A DNA stretch of 64,000 bases from Agromyces cerinus. GTDB lineage: Bacteria > Actinomycetota > Actinomycetes > Actinomycetales > Microbacteriaceae. The stretch spans positions 1,054,001 to 1,118,000 of the forward strand of contig NZ_JAFBCT010000001.1 in assembly GCF_016907835.1 (NCBI RefSeq). Reading direction: 5' to 3'. Below, in pieces: positions 35,800 through 43,129 of this stretch (the stretch's first letter is position 1; each line of letters opens with the position of its first letter). The notes below the pieces were generated by a model, which was not told the origin of the DNA, ran no database searches, and saw nothing but the letters and a program-made list of their open reading frames with translations. The translations under genes were made by a program, and so were the position numbers.

Positions 35800-38003
35800 G
35801 GCAGGGTGTCGAGCGCGAACCACACCGCACCGAGCGGCGGCAGGGTGAACGACGCCGAGGCCGGGCGACCGGCCCAAGGCTCCGCGACCGCGTCGACCAC
35901 ACCGAGGTTGCCGACGCCCGAGCCGCCGAACTCCGCGGCATCCGAGTTCATGACCTCGCGCCAGCGCCCGGCGCTCGGCAGCCCGAGGCGGAACCCCTCG
36001 TGCGGCACCCCCGCGAAGTTGACGACACAGAGGAGCGGTCGCCGCTCTCGGTCGTACCGGAGGAACGCGATGACGTTCTCGGCGGTCGCACCGCCCTCGA
36101 CCCACTCGAAGCCGGCCGCGTCGTCGTCGAGCTGCCAGAGCGCGGGCGTTGCGCGGTAGCCGCGGTTCAGCGCGCCGACGAACTCGGCGAGCTGCCGGTG
36201 GCTCGGCTGGTCGAGGATCCACCAGTCGAGGCCGCGCTCCTCGCTCCATTCGGAGAGCTGGCCGAACTCCTGCCCCATGAAGAGCAGCTGCTTGCCGGGG
36301 TGCGCCCACATGAAGGCGAGGTAGGCGCGCACGTTCGCCAGTTGCTGCCAGTGGTCGCCGGGCATCTTGCGCACGAGCGAGCCCTTGCCGTGCACGACCT
36401 CGTCGTGGCTGATCGGCAGCACGAAGTGCTCGCTGAACGCGTAGAGGAACGAGAACGTGAGGTCGTGATGGTGGTGCGAGCGGTACATCGGGTCGTTCTG
36501 GATGTACTGCAGCGAATCGTGCATCCAGCCCATGTTCCACTTGTAGCCGAAGCCGAGGCCGCCGCTCTCGGTGGGGGCGGTGACGCCCGGCCAGCTCGTC
36601 GACTCCTCGGCGATCATGACGATGCCCGGGTTGCGCTTGTACGCCGTCGCGGTGGCCTCCTGCAGGAAGCCGATCGCTTCGAGGTGCTCGCGCCCGCCGT
36701 GGATGTTCGGCAGCCACTCGCCCTCGGCCCGTGAGTAGTCGAGGTAGAGCATCGAGGCGACGGCGTCGACCCGCAGCCCGTCGACGTGCATCTCCTCGAA
36801 CCAGAAGAGGGCGTTCGCCACGAGGAAGTTGCGCACGCGCGGGTTGCCGTAGTCGAAGACGTAGGTGCCCCAGTCGAGCTGCTCGCCGCGTCGCGGGTCG
36901 GCGTGCTCGTAGAGCGGCTGGCCGTCGAAGCGCGCGAGCGCCCACTCGTCTTTCGGGAAGTGCCCGGGCACCCAGTCCATGATCACGCCGATGCCCGCGC
37001 CGTGCAGCCGGTCGATGAGGTACTTCAGGTCGTCGGGGGAGCCGAACCGCGAGGTCGCTGCGTAGTAGCCGGTCACCTGATAGCCCCATGAGCCGCCGAA
37101 CGGATGCTCCGCGAGCGGCATGAACTCGACGTGCGTGTAGCCCAGCCACTCGAGGTACTCGATGAGCTCGTCGGCGACGTCGCGGTAGCCCTTGCCGGGG
37201 CGCCACGAGCCGAGGTGCAGCTCGTAGATGCTCATGGGCAGCGCGTGCAGGTCCGCGGCGGCGCGGCGCGACATCCATTCGCCGTCGGCCCACTCGTGGG
37301 TGCTGCGCGACACGACGGAACCCGTGGCGGGGGAGACCTCGGCCTGGCGAGCCATCGGGTCGGCCTTCATGATCCAGTCGCCGGCGGCGGTGAGCAGCTC
37401 GAACTTGTAGACCGCGCCGGGCTCGACGTCGGGGATGAAGAGCTCCCAGATGCCGGTCGGACCCATGCTGCGCATCGCGTGCCCGGTGCCGTCCCAGCGG
37501 TTGAACGCACCGGTCACGCGCACCGCCACCGCGCGCGGCGCCCACACGGTGAACGCGGTGCCGCCGACGCTGCCGCCGACGCCCCAGTGCTCGCGGTGGT
37601 GGGCACCGAGCACTCGCCAGAGCTCTTCGTGCCGGCCCTCGCCGATGAGGTGCAGGTCGAGTTCGCCGATGGTCGGCGCGAAGCGGTAGGGGTCGTCGCT
37701 CGTCCAGTCCGAACCGTCGGCATAGCGGGCGCGCACCCGGTAGTCGGTGGGGCCGAAGGCGCCGGCGCCGGCCCAGATGCCATGACCGACGTGTTCGAGC
37801 GGGAGCACGCCGCCGCCGGGGAGGACCGCCTGGACCGATTCCGCGAGCGGCCGTCGGGTGCGGATCGCGGTGAGCGGACCGGCGAGCTGCGGCTCCTCGA
37901 ACCCGTGCTGGCCGAGCACCGAGTGCGGGTCGTGGTGGCGCCCCTCGGCGACGGCGGCGAGCACGTCGTCGGCGATGGCTGGTGCGGCGAGCGGTTCAGG
38001 CAT
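35790..38003 (-). CDS. glgB: 1,4-alpha-glucan branching enzyme
   Basis: A 737-residue GH13 enzyme that creates alpha-1,6 branches. It has an N-terminal CBM48 region and the catalytic barrel with YELHLGSWRPG, VEFMPLAEHPFGGSWGYQ, the nucleophile Asp in DGLRVDAVASMLYLDYSR and the acid/base Glu in IAEESTSWPG. FAFSEHF-like FLYAFSEHFVLPISHDEVVHG is intact as YAFSEHFVLPISHDEV. It overlaps glgE by 8 nt, so the two are coupled. The end of the gene lies in a REP-like element. Confidence 0.97.
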   Translation of the reverse strand: MPEPLAAPAIADDVLAAVAEGRHHDPHSVLGQHGFEEPQLAGPLTAIRTRRPLAESVQAVLPGGGVLPLEHVGHGIWAGAGAFGPTDYRVRARYADGSDWTSDDPYRFAPTIGELDLHLIGEGRHEELWRVLGAHHREHWGVGGSVGGTAFTVWAPRAVAVRVTGAFNRWDGTGHAMRSMGPTGIWELFIPDVEPGAVYKFELLTAAGDWIMKADPMARQAEVSPATGSVVSRSTHEWADGEWMSRRAAADLHALPMSIYELHLGSWRPGKGYRDVADELIEYLEWLGYTHVEFMPLAEHPFGGSWGYQVTGYYAATSRFGSPDDLKYLIDRLHGAGIGVIMDWVPGHFPKDEWALARFDGQPLYEHADPRRGEQLDWGTYVFDYGNPRVRNFLVANALFWFEEMHVDGLRVDAVASMLYLDYSRAEGEWLPNIHGGREHLEAIGFLQEATATAYKRNPGIVMIAEESTSWPGVTAPTESGGLGFGYKWNMGWMHDSLQYIQNDPMYRSHHHHDLTFSFLYAFSEHFVLPISHDEVVHGKGSLVRKMPGDHWQQLANVRAYLAFMWAHPGKQLLFMGQEFGQLSEWSEERGLDWWILDQPSHRQLAEFVGALNRGYRATPALWQLDDDAAGFEWVEGGATAENVIAFLRYDRERRPLLCVVNFAGVPHEGFRLGLPSAGRWREVMNSDAAEFGGSGVGNLGVVDAVAEPWAGRPASASFTLPPLGAVWFALDTLPVE

Positions 38004-40038
38004 CCGTGGCCCTTCTCACGTGCAGGATGTGCGCGGGCCGCGTGAACGCGTCGAGTCGCACGTAGTTGGCGGCGCCCCACTCCCAGCGTTCGCCGGTGAC
38101 GAGCTCGTCGACCTCGAAGCGGGTGCCGGGCTCGAGGCCGATCGCCTCGAGGTCGAGGTGCACCGTCGTCTCCCGCACGGAGTGCGGATCGACGTTGGCC
38201 ACGACGATGATCGTGTCGTCGGCGCCCGTGCCGGTGAAGCGGCCGTCGAGGTGCTTGGAGTAGACGAGCACCGAGTCGTCGTCGCTCGCGTGGAAGCGGA
38301 TGTTGCGGAGCTGGCCGAGCGCCGGGTGCTCGGCGCGGATGCGGTTGAGGATGCCGAGGTAGAGCGCGAGCGAACGCCCCTCGCGCTCGGCGGCCGCGAA
38401 GTCGCGCGGCTTGTACTCGTACTTCTCGTTGTCGATCGCCTCTTCGGCGCCGGGGCGGGCGACCGATTCGAAGTGCTCGAACCCCGAGTACACGCCCCAG
38501 AGCGGCGCCGCCGTCGCGGCGACGGTCGCCCGCACGGTGAACGCGGCCGGACCGCCGAACTGCAGGTACTCGGTGAGGATGTCGGGGGTGTTGACGAAGA
38601 GGTTCGGCCGCATGAAGTCGGCGGTCTCCTGCGAGACGCTGGTCAGGAACTCCTCGAGCTCGGCCTTCGTGTTCCGCCACGTGAAGTACGAGTACGACTG
38701 CTGGAAGCCGACCATCGCGAGCGCCTGCATCATCGCCGGCCGGGTGAAGGCCTCGGCGAGGAACACGACGCCCGGGTCATCCGTGTTCACCGCCGCGATC
38801 AGCCGCTCCCAGAACGCGAGCGGCTTCGTGTGCGGGTTGTCGACGCGGAAGATGCGCACGCCCTGCTTCATCCAGTGCCGCACGACCCGGAGCACCTCGG
38901 TGAAGATGCCTTCGGGGTCGTCGTCGAAGTTCACCGGGTAGATGTCCTGGTACTTCTTCGGCGGGTTCTCGGCGTAGCGGATCGTGCCGTCGGGCAGCTG
39001 CGTGAACCAGTCGGGATGCTCCGTCACCCACGGGTGGTCGGGTGCGGCCTGCAGCGCGAGGTCGAGGGCGACCTCGATACCGAGCGCGGCGGCCCGGCGC
39101 ACGAACGCGCGGAAGTCGGCGAGCGTGCCGAGGTCGGGGTGCACGGCGTCGTGGCCGCCGGGGGAGCCGTCGGCGAGGGGCCCGCCGATCGCCCAGGGGG
39201 AGCCGGGGTCGTGCGGGCCCGGGTCGAGCGTGTTGTTGCGCCCCTTGCGGTTGGTGACCCCGATCGGGTGGATCGGCGGCAGGTAGACGACGTCGAAGCC
39301 CATCGCGGCGACCCCGTCGAGACGCTTGGCCGCGCTGCGGAAGGTGCCCGACTTCCACGAGCCGTCCTTCAGCTGCTTCGCGCCCTCGGAGCGCGGGAAG
39401 AACTCGTACCAGGCGCCGACGCCCGCGTGGCGGCGCTCGACGAGGATCGTGTGCTCGGGGGAGTCCGTCGAGAGCCGCGCGAGCGGTCGGGCGTCGAACT
39501 CGGCGAGGGCCGGGTCGTCGATGAGCGGGCGCCGATCGGCGGCGGCTCTGCTCGCTGAGCTTGTCGAAGCGTGCTCACCGCGCAACCCCGCCGCGACGCT
39601 CGCGAGACGCTTTCGTGCGGCGAGTGGCCGGGACTTCTCGGCGACGGCCCGGTCGAGCAGACGCGCGCCGAGCTCGAACATCAGCTCGGCGTCGACGCCG
39701 GCGTCGACCTTGAGTGCGGCGTCGTGCCGCCACGTGGCGACCTCGTCGTCGAACCCCGTGACGTGCCAGTGCCACTCGCCGATCTCGTCGAGCAGCACCT
39801 CGGCCTCCCAGCGGTCGGTGCCGGCCGCCAGCGGAGACATCCGCTCTCGGTGCACCTCGCCCGACGGGCTCGTGATGACGAGCATCGCGCCGACCTGGTC
39901 GTGCCCCTCGCGGAACACGGTCGCGCGGAACGGCACCACCTCGCCCTCGAACGCCTTGGGGCGCCAGCGCGCATCGGGCACAGCGGGGGTCAGCCGGGTC
40001 ACTGGGATCCGGCCGGCGAGCACGGAGGCGGTCGTCAC
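37996..40038 (-). CDS. glgE: Alpha-1,4-glucan:maltose-1-phosphate maltosyltransferase
   Basis: A 680-residue GH13_3 enzyme that extends alpha-glucan with maltose-1-phosphate, a pathway typical of actinobacteria. FDVVYLPPIHPIG, NRKGRNN, the nucleophile Asp in IFRVDNPHTKP and the Glu in VVFLAEAFTRP are present. A short Ser/Ala-rich insertion near residue 155-165 (EHASTSSASRAAADRR) is encoded by a REP-like sequence at 39554-39570. The GTG start lies 6 nt after TACGGT (40050-40045), suggesting a leaderless transcript. Confidence 0.96.
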   Translation of the reverse strand: MTTASVLAGRIPVTRLTPAVPDARWRPKAFEGEVVPFRATVFREGHDQVGAMLVITSPSGEVHRERMSPLAAGTDRWEAEVLLDEIGEWHWHVTGFDDEVATWRHDAALKVDAGVDAELMFELGARLLDRAVAEKSRPLAARKRLASVAAGLRGEHASTSSASRAAADRRPLIDDPALAEFDARPLARLSTDSPEHTILVERRHAGVGAWYEFFPRSEGAKQLKDGSWKSGTFRSAAKRLDGVAAMGFDVVYLPPIHPIGVTNRKGRNNTLDPGPHDPGSPWAIGGPLADGSPGGHDAVHPDLGTLADFRAFVRRAAALGIEVALDLALQAAPDHPWVTEHPDWFTQLPDGTIRYAENPPKKYQDIYPVNFDDDPEGIFTEVLRVVRHWMKQGVRIFRVDNPHTKPLAFWERLIAAVNTDDPGVVFLAEAFTRPAMMQALAMVGFQQSYSYFTWRNTKAELEEFLTSVSQETADFMRPNLFVNTPDILTEYLQFGGPAAFTVRATVAATAAPLWGVYSGFEHFESVARPGAEEAIDNEKYEYKPRDFAAAEREGRSLALYLGILNRIRAEHPALGQLRNIRFHASDDDSVLVYSKHLDGRFTGTGADDTIIVVANVDPHSVRETTVHLDLEAIGLEPGTRFEVDELVTGERWEWGAANYVRLDAFTRPAHILHVRRATDA
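39554..39570. repeat. REP-like element inside the glgE reading frame
   Basis: GCTGAGCTTGTCGAAGC is a word I recall as dispersed in many actinobacterial genomes, usually between genes. Here it lies in frame in glgE and encodes part of the Ser/Ala-rich stretch ASTSSASRA between two structured regions. Confidence 0.5.
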
Positions 40039-40107
40039 GGTTCGACCGTAGCGCGTCCGCGCCGGATCGCACTCGCGAACGCGTCCGGAACGTCACGGGC
40101 CCGACCT

Positions 40108-40136
40108 GTTGACGGCAGGTCTCGACGTGGATACCG
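40108..40136 (+). promoter_or_regulatory. Sigma-70-like promoter of the flavoprotein gene
   Basis: TTGACG (40108-40113) and TACCGT (40131-40136) are separated by 17 nt, the best -35/-10 pair in the window. Transcription would start near 40143, shortly before the ATG at 40164. Confidence 0.65.
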
Positions 40137-40163
40137 TCAGCGCATGGTGCGAGGGCGAGAGCG

Positions 40164-41795
40164 ATGATCACCGCCGAAACGCTCCGCGGCATCCCGATCT
40201 TCGCGCCGGTGCCCGAGGCGACGCTCGACGAACTCGCGCGGGCGGTTGAAGACATTCGCCTCATGCCCGGCGAGTACTTCGCGCACGAGGGCGACGAGCG
40301 GGCGCTCTTCATCGTCGTCGAGGGCGGCGCCGAGATCACCAAGGTGATCAACGGCGAGGAGCGCGTGATCGGCCGCCGCAAGCCGGGGCAGTTCTTCGGC
40401 GAGGTACCGATGACGCTGAGCACGCCGTTCCCGGCGAGCGGTCGGGCGGCGGATGCCGCGGAGGGCGCGCGCATCATCAAGCTCGACGTCACGGTCTACT
40501 ACACCCTCGCGGCAACAGCGCCGTCGATCCCCGCCCGCGTCGCCGGCCTGGCCCGTCGCTACCTCGATTCGCTGCAGGAGATGGCGGCCGAGCGGCTCGA
40601 GACCGACGTGCGGGTCATCGGACCGCGGTCGGATGCCCGAACCCATGAGGTCACCGGCTTCCTCATCCGCAACCAGGTCGCGTTCGAGCGCACGACCCTC
40701 GACGAACCCGTCGCCGGAGAGCAGTACCCGATTCTCGAATACGGCGGCGCGCGTACGGTGGACCCCTCGTTGCGCGAGGTGGCAACAGCGGTCGGGCTCG
40801 ACGTCGTGCCCGCGGCATCCGACTACGACGTCGTCATTCTCGGTGCCGGGCCCGCGGGACTCACCGCGGCCGTCAACGGCGCCGCCGAGGGCCTGCGCAC
40901 GGTCGTGATCGAGTCTGTCGCTCCTGGCGGGCAGGCCGGCACCTCGACGCGCATCGAGAACTACACCGGGTTTCCGTTCGGCATCTCGGGCGACGACCTC
41001 GCGAGTCGCGCCCTGAAGCAGGCGAAGCGGCTCGGCGCCGAGATCGTGGTGACGCGCACGGTGGAGTCGATCGTGCCGGGCGCTGGTGCGAGGGCCGAGA
41101 TCGTGCTCGACGGCGGCGATGTGCTGCGGGCGCCCGTGGTCATCATCGCGACGGGCGTGGCTTGGCGCTCGCTGCCGGTACCCGGCATCGACCGGTTCCG
41201 CGGCAACGGCGTCTATTACGGGGCAGCTCGCAGCGACGCCTCGATCGCGCAGGGCGCGGATGTCTGCATCGTCGGCGCCGGCAACTCGGCGGGTCAAGCG
41301 GCACTCTTCTTCGCACGGCACGCGCGATCGGTCACGATGCTCGTGCGCGGCCCGTCGCTCGAGGCGAGCATGTCGCGCTACCTCATCGACCAGATCGCCG
41401 CGAACGACGGGGTACGAGTGCAGACCCGCAGCGAGATCGTCGGGCTGCACGGCGGATCGAGCCTCGAAGCCATCGACATCGTCGACCGCACGAGCGGGGC
41501 GACGGTGCGAACCGAGGCCGGTGTCGTGTTCGTGATGATCGGCGCCGACGCGGTGACCGAGTGGATGCCATCGGCGGTTGCTCGTGATTCGCACGGGTTC
41601 ATCCTCACCGGAGCCGACGCGGCGGCGACCCCGCAGTGGGGTCTCGATCGTCGGCCGTTCGCGCTCGAGACGAGTGCGCCGGGGGTGTTCGCGATCGGCG
41701 ACGTGCGCTCGGGCTCGGTGAAGCGCGTGGCCGCGGGCGTCGGCGAGGGCGGTATGGCGGTGGCGTTCGTGCACCAGTACTTGGCGCTCGCGTAG
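40164..41795 (+). CDS. Cyclic-nucleotide-binding domain fused to a thioredoxin-reductase-like flavoprotein
   Basis: A 543-residue protein. Residues 1-130 form a CRP-type sensor domain (PGEYFAHEGDERALFIVVEG, PGQFFGEVPMTLSTPF). Residues 145-205 are a small linker domain. Residues 215-543 resemble thioredoxin reductase: VVILGAGPAGLTAAVNGAAE, SVAPGGQAGTSTRIENYTGF, VCIVGAGNSAGQAALF and PGVFAIGDVRSGSVKRVA. The redox-active CxxC is absent (YYGAARSDA at its place). FAD and NAD(P)H use is likely, perhaps gated by a cyclic nucleotide; the electron acceptor is unknown. Confidence 0.88.
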   Translation: MITAETLRGIPIFAPVPEATLDELARAVEDIRLMPGEYFAHEGDERALFIVVEGGAEITKVINGEERVIGRRKPGQFFGEVPMTLSTPFPASGRAADAAEGARIIKLDVTVYYTLAATAPSIPARVAGLARRYLDSLQEMAAERLETDVRVIGPRSDARTHEVTGFLIRNQVAFERTTLDEPVAGEQYPILEYGGARTVDPSLREVATAVGLDVVPAASDYDVVILGAGPAGLTAAVNGAAEGLRTVVIESVAPGGQAGTSTRIENYTGFPFGISGDDLASRALKQAKRLGAEIVVTRTVESIVPGAGARAEIVLDGGDVLRAPVVIIATGVAWRSLPVPGIDRFRGNGVYYGAARSDASIAQGADVCIVGAGNSAGQAALFFARHARSVTMLVRGPSLEASMSRYLIDQIAANDGVRVQTRSEIVGLHGGSSLEAIDIVDRTSGATVRTEAGVVFVMIGADAVTEWMPSAVARDSHGFILTGADAAATPQWGLDRRPFALETSAPGVFAIGDVRSGSVKRVAAGVGEGGMAVAFVHQYLALA

Positions 41796-41830
41796 GCTGC
41801 CAGCTCACGGTGAAGGTGAAAGGTCAGCTG

Positions 41831-42088
41831 ATGTCGGAAGATCGCGTCTTGGTCGAGTTCTCCCAGGACGAAGCGCTCGTGCTTTTCGAGTGGGTCGCCG
41901 CCTACAACGAACTGCACGACTCGGAGGAACAACCGACGGCCGAGGAGTACGTGCTCGGGAATCTTGAAGCGGCACTTGAAAGCCAGGTGAATGTGGTCTT
42001 GTCCGCTCGGTATAAGGAAGAACACCGTGAGGCACAAGCGCGGCTGCAATCTCGCTGGGTGCTGGATGGAGACCAGCCGCCAGCGTAG
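41831..42088 (+). CDS. Small acidic protein, unknown
   Basis: An 85-residue protein (SEDRVLVEFSQDEALVLFEW near the start) with no recognised family. The length and acidity resemble immunity-type or regulatory small proteins, but nothing proves that. The ATG at 41831 is preceded by GAAAGGT. It is the first of several genes in a stretch with clearly lower GC and mixed codon use compared with both flanks. Confidence 0.6.
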   Translation: MSEDRVLVEFSQDEALVLFEWVAAYNELHDSEEQPTAEEYVLGNLEAALESQVNVVLSARYKEEHREAQARLQSRWVLDGDQPPA

Positions 42089-42103
42089 TTGCCAGCATCG
42101 AGG

Positions 42104-42511
42104 ATGGGCGAGGAAGTGGAACAGAAATTCTTCAGGATTGCGGCACGGGGCCTGACAGCGGGATTTGTGCTCGCCGCATTCGTCAGCTGCTCAGCGACGA
42201 CGGCCACGATTCCACCGCTCGTGTGGCAGGGGATCGATGAATCACAGATGGATGAGCGGGCCCTCGAGGAATGCAAGCCTGGTGATGCCACATTGGTCGC
42301 GGCTATTGACTCAAGCTCCACTGCCCTTCGCGACGCCAACGTCGAGCACCCGTGGGACGAAGAATTCGACGACAACCTTTCTGCGGAGGACATCTACGTA
42401 GCTGTGTGCGTTGTAGATGCATCGACCGTTCCTGCATTGAGCAACGACCTGAGCTACTTCGCCATTTGGCAGGCAGATATGGAGGGCTCAGGCGTGCTCG
42501 GTGGATGGTGA
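42104..42511 (+). CDS. Putative lipoprotein, unknown
   Basis: A 135-residue protein. The N-terminus has K/R, a hydrophobic stretch LTAGFVLAAFVSCSA with Cys at a plausible lipidation position (FVSC, a loose lipobox), and then an acidic domain with Cys residues at LEECKPGD and VAVCVVD. No family is recognised. The start is uncertain (ATG 42104 chosen; TTG 42089 and GTG 42116 are alternatives). GC is lower than in neighbouring housekeeping genes. Confidence 0.55.
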   Translation: MGEEVEQKFFRIAARGLTAGFVLAAFVSCSATTATIPPLVWQGIDESQMDERALEECKPGDATLVAAIDSSSTALRDANVEHPWDEEFDDNLSAEDIYVAVCVVDASTVPALSNDLSYFAIWQADMEGSGVLGGW

Positions 42512-42524
42512 TGAAAGGGGCTCG

Positions 42525-42866
42525 ATGTATAGCTTGGACGAACTCGCGGAGGCATGGTGGAGGCACAGGCTTCCTGGAGGCTATATCGAGAGCCAACTCA
42601 GCGGCGGCATCTACGACGAGACTGCAGATCTTGTCGAGGACGTTGTCGATGCCCTCGTGCGCAATCAGATTACCTTCGGGCGGATTCTCGCTGCACTTGT
42701 TCGGAGTGCTCCGTCCAGGGATGCGCTTGCTTACCTGGGCACTCGAGTCGTGGAAGATGCAGAGAGCGCGTTTGGCAGCGCAGCTTTGAGCGCGGTGGAG
42801 GGTTCTGGTGTGAGTGAGTCCGAGATCAGGGATGTGCTCGCGGGTTACCAAGCTCCAAGTTCGTAG
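42525..42866 (+). CDS. Small protein, unknown (weak DUF6869-like look)
   Basis: A 113-residue protein starting MYSLDELAEAWWRHRLPGGY. A later stretch, ALAYLGTRVVEDAESAFG, loosely recalls DUF6869 proteins, which often sit near toxin systems. That comparison is from memory and weak. AAAGGGG precedes the ATG. Codon use is atypical (AGG, ATA, TAT, TTG are common), suggesting recent acquisition. Confidence 0.55.
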   Translation: MYSLDELAEAWWRHRLPGGYIESQLSGGIYDETADLVEDVVDALVRNQITFGRILAALVRSAPSRDALAYLGTRVVEDAESAFGSAALSAVEGSGVSESEIRDVLAGYQAPSS

Positions 42867-42895
42867 AGGATATTGATCGGCGGCTCAAAGGAGTG

Positions 42896-43012
42896 ATGCC
42901 GCAACGCATAGAGCATGACGGATCCAGTCTGCGGACTGTCCTCGTCGACCCCGCATTATGGGTCGGCCACTTGCCAGCGCGCCGCCTTCAGGGGGACCTC
43001 GCGGTCACGTAG
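42896..43012 (+). pseudogene. Short reading frame, possible remnant of a PIN-domain (VapC-like) gene
   Basis: A 38-codon frame with AAAGGAG just upstream. TVLVDPALWVGHL resembles the VapC N-terminus (I-L-V-D-T-S-V-W-V-D-H-L) including the first catalytic Asp. The frame stops at a TAG and then stays open in the same phase for another 35 codons to the next stop just before glgP. No antitoxin gene is seen. It could equally be a chance frame in decayed DNA. Confidence 0.3.
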
Positions 43013-43129
43013 TTCGTCTACGGCGCCATGGGCCCGGCCCATCAACCAGTGCCAGTTGCGGCATCCTTGAAGATCACCTCACGACCCTGCGTTCACGCAA
43101 CCGACATCTGCGGCTCCTAGGGTGGAGCC

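Noticed and set aside
42867..43129. Possible tRNA or small RNA gene before glgP
   Set aside because: No cloverleaf arms or acceptor-stem pairing could be found; only a decayed reading frame was seen.
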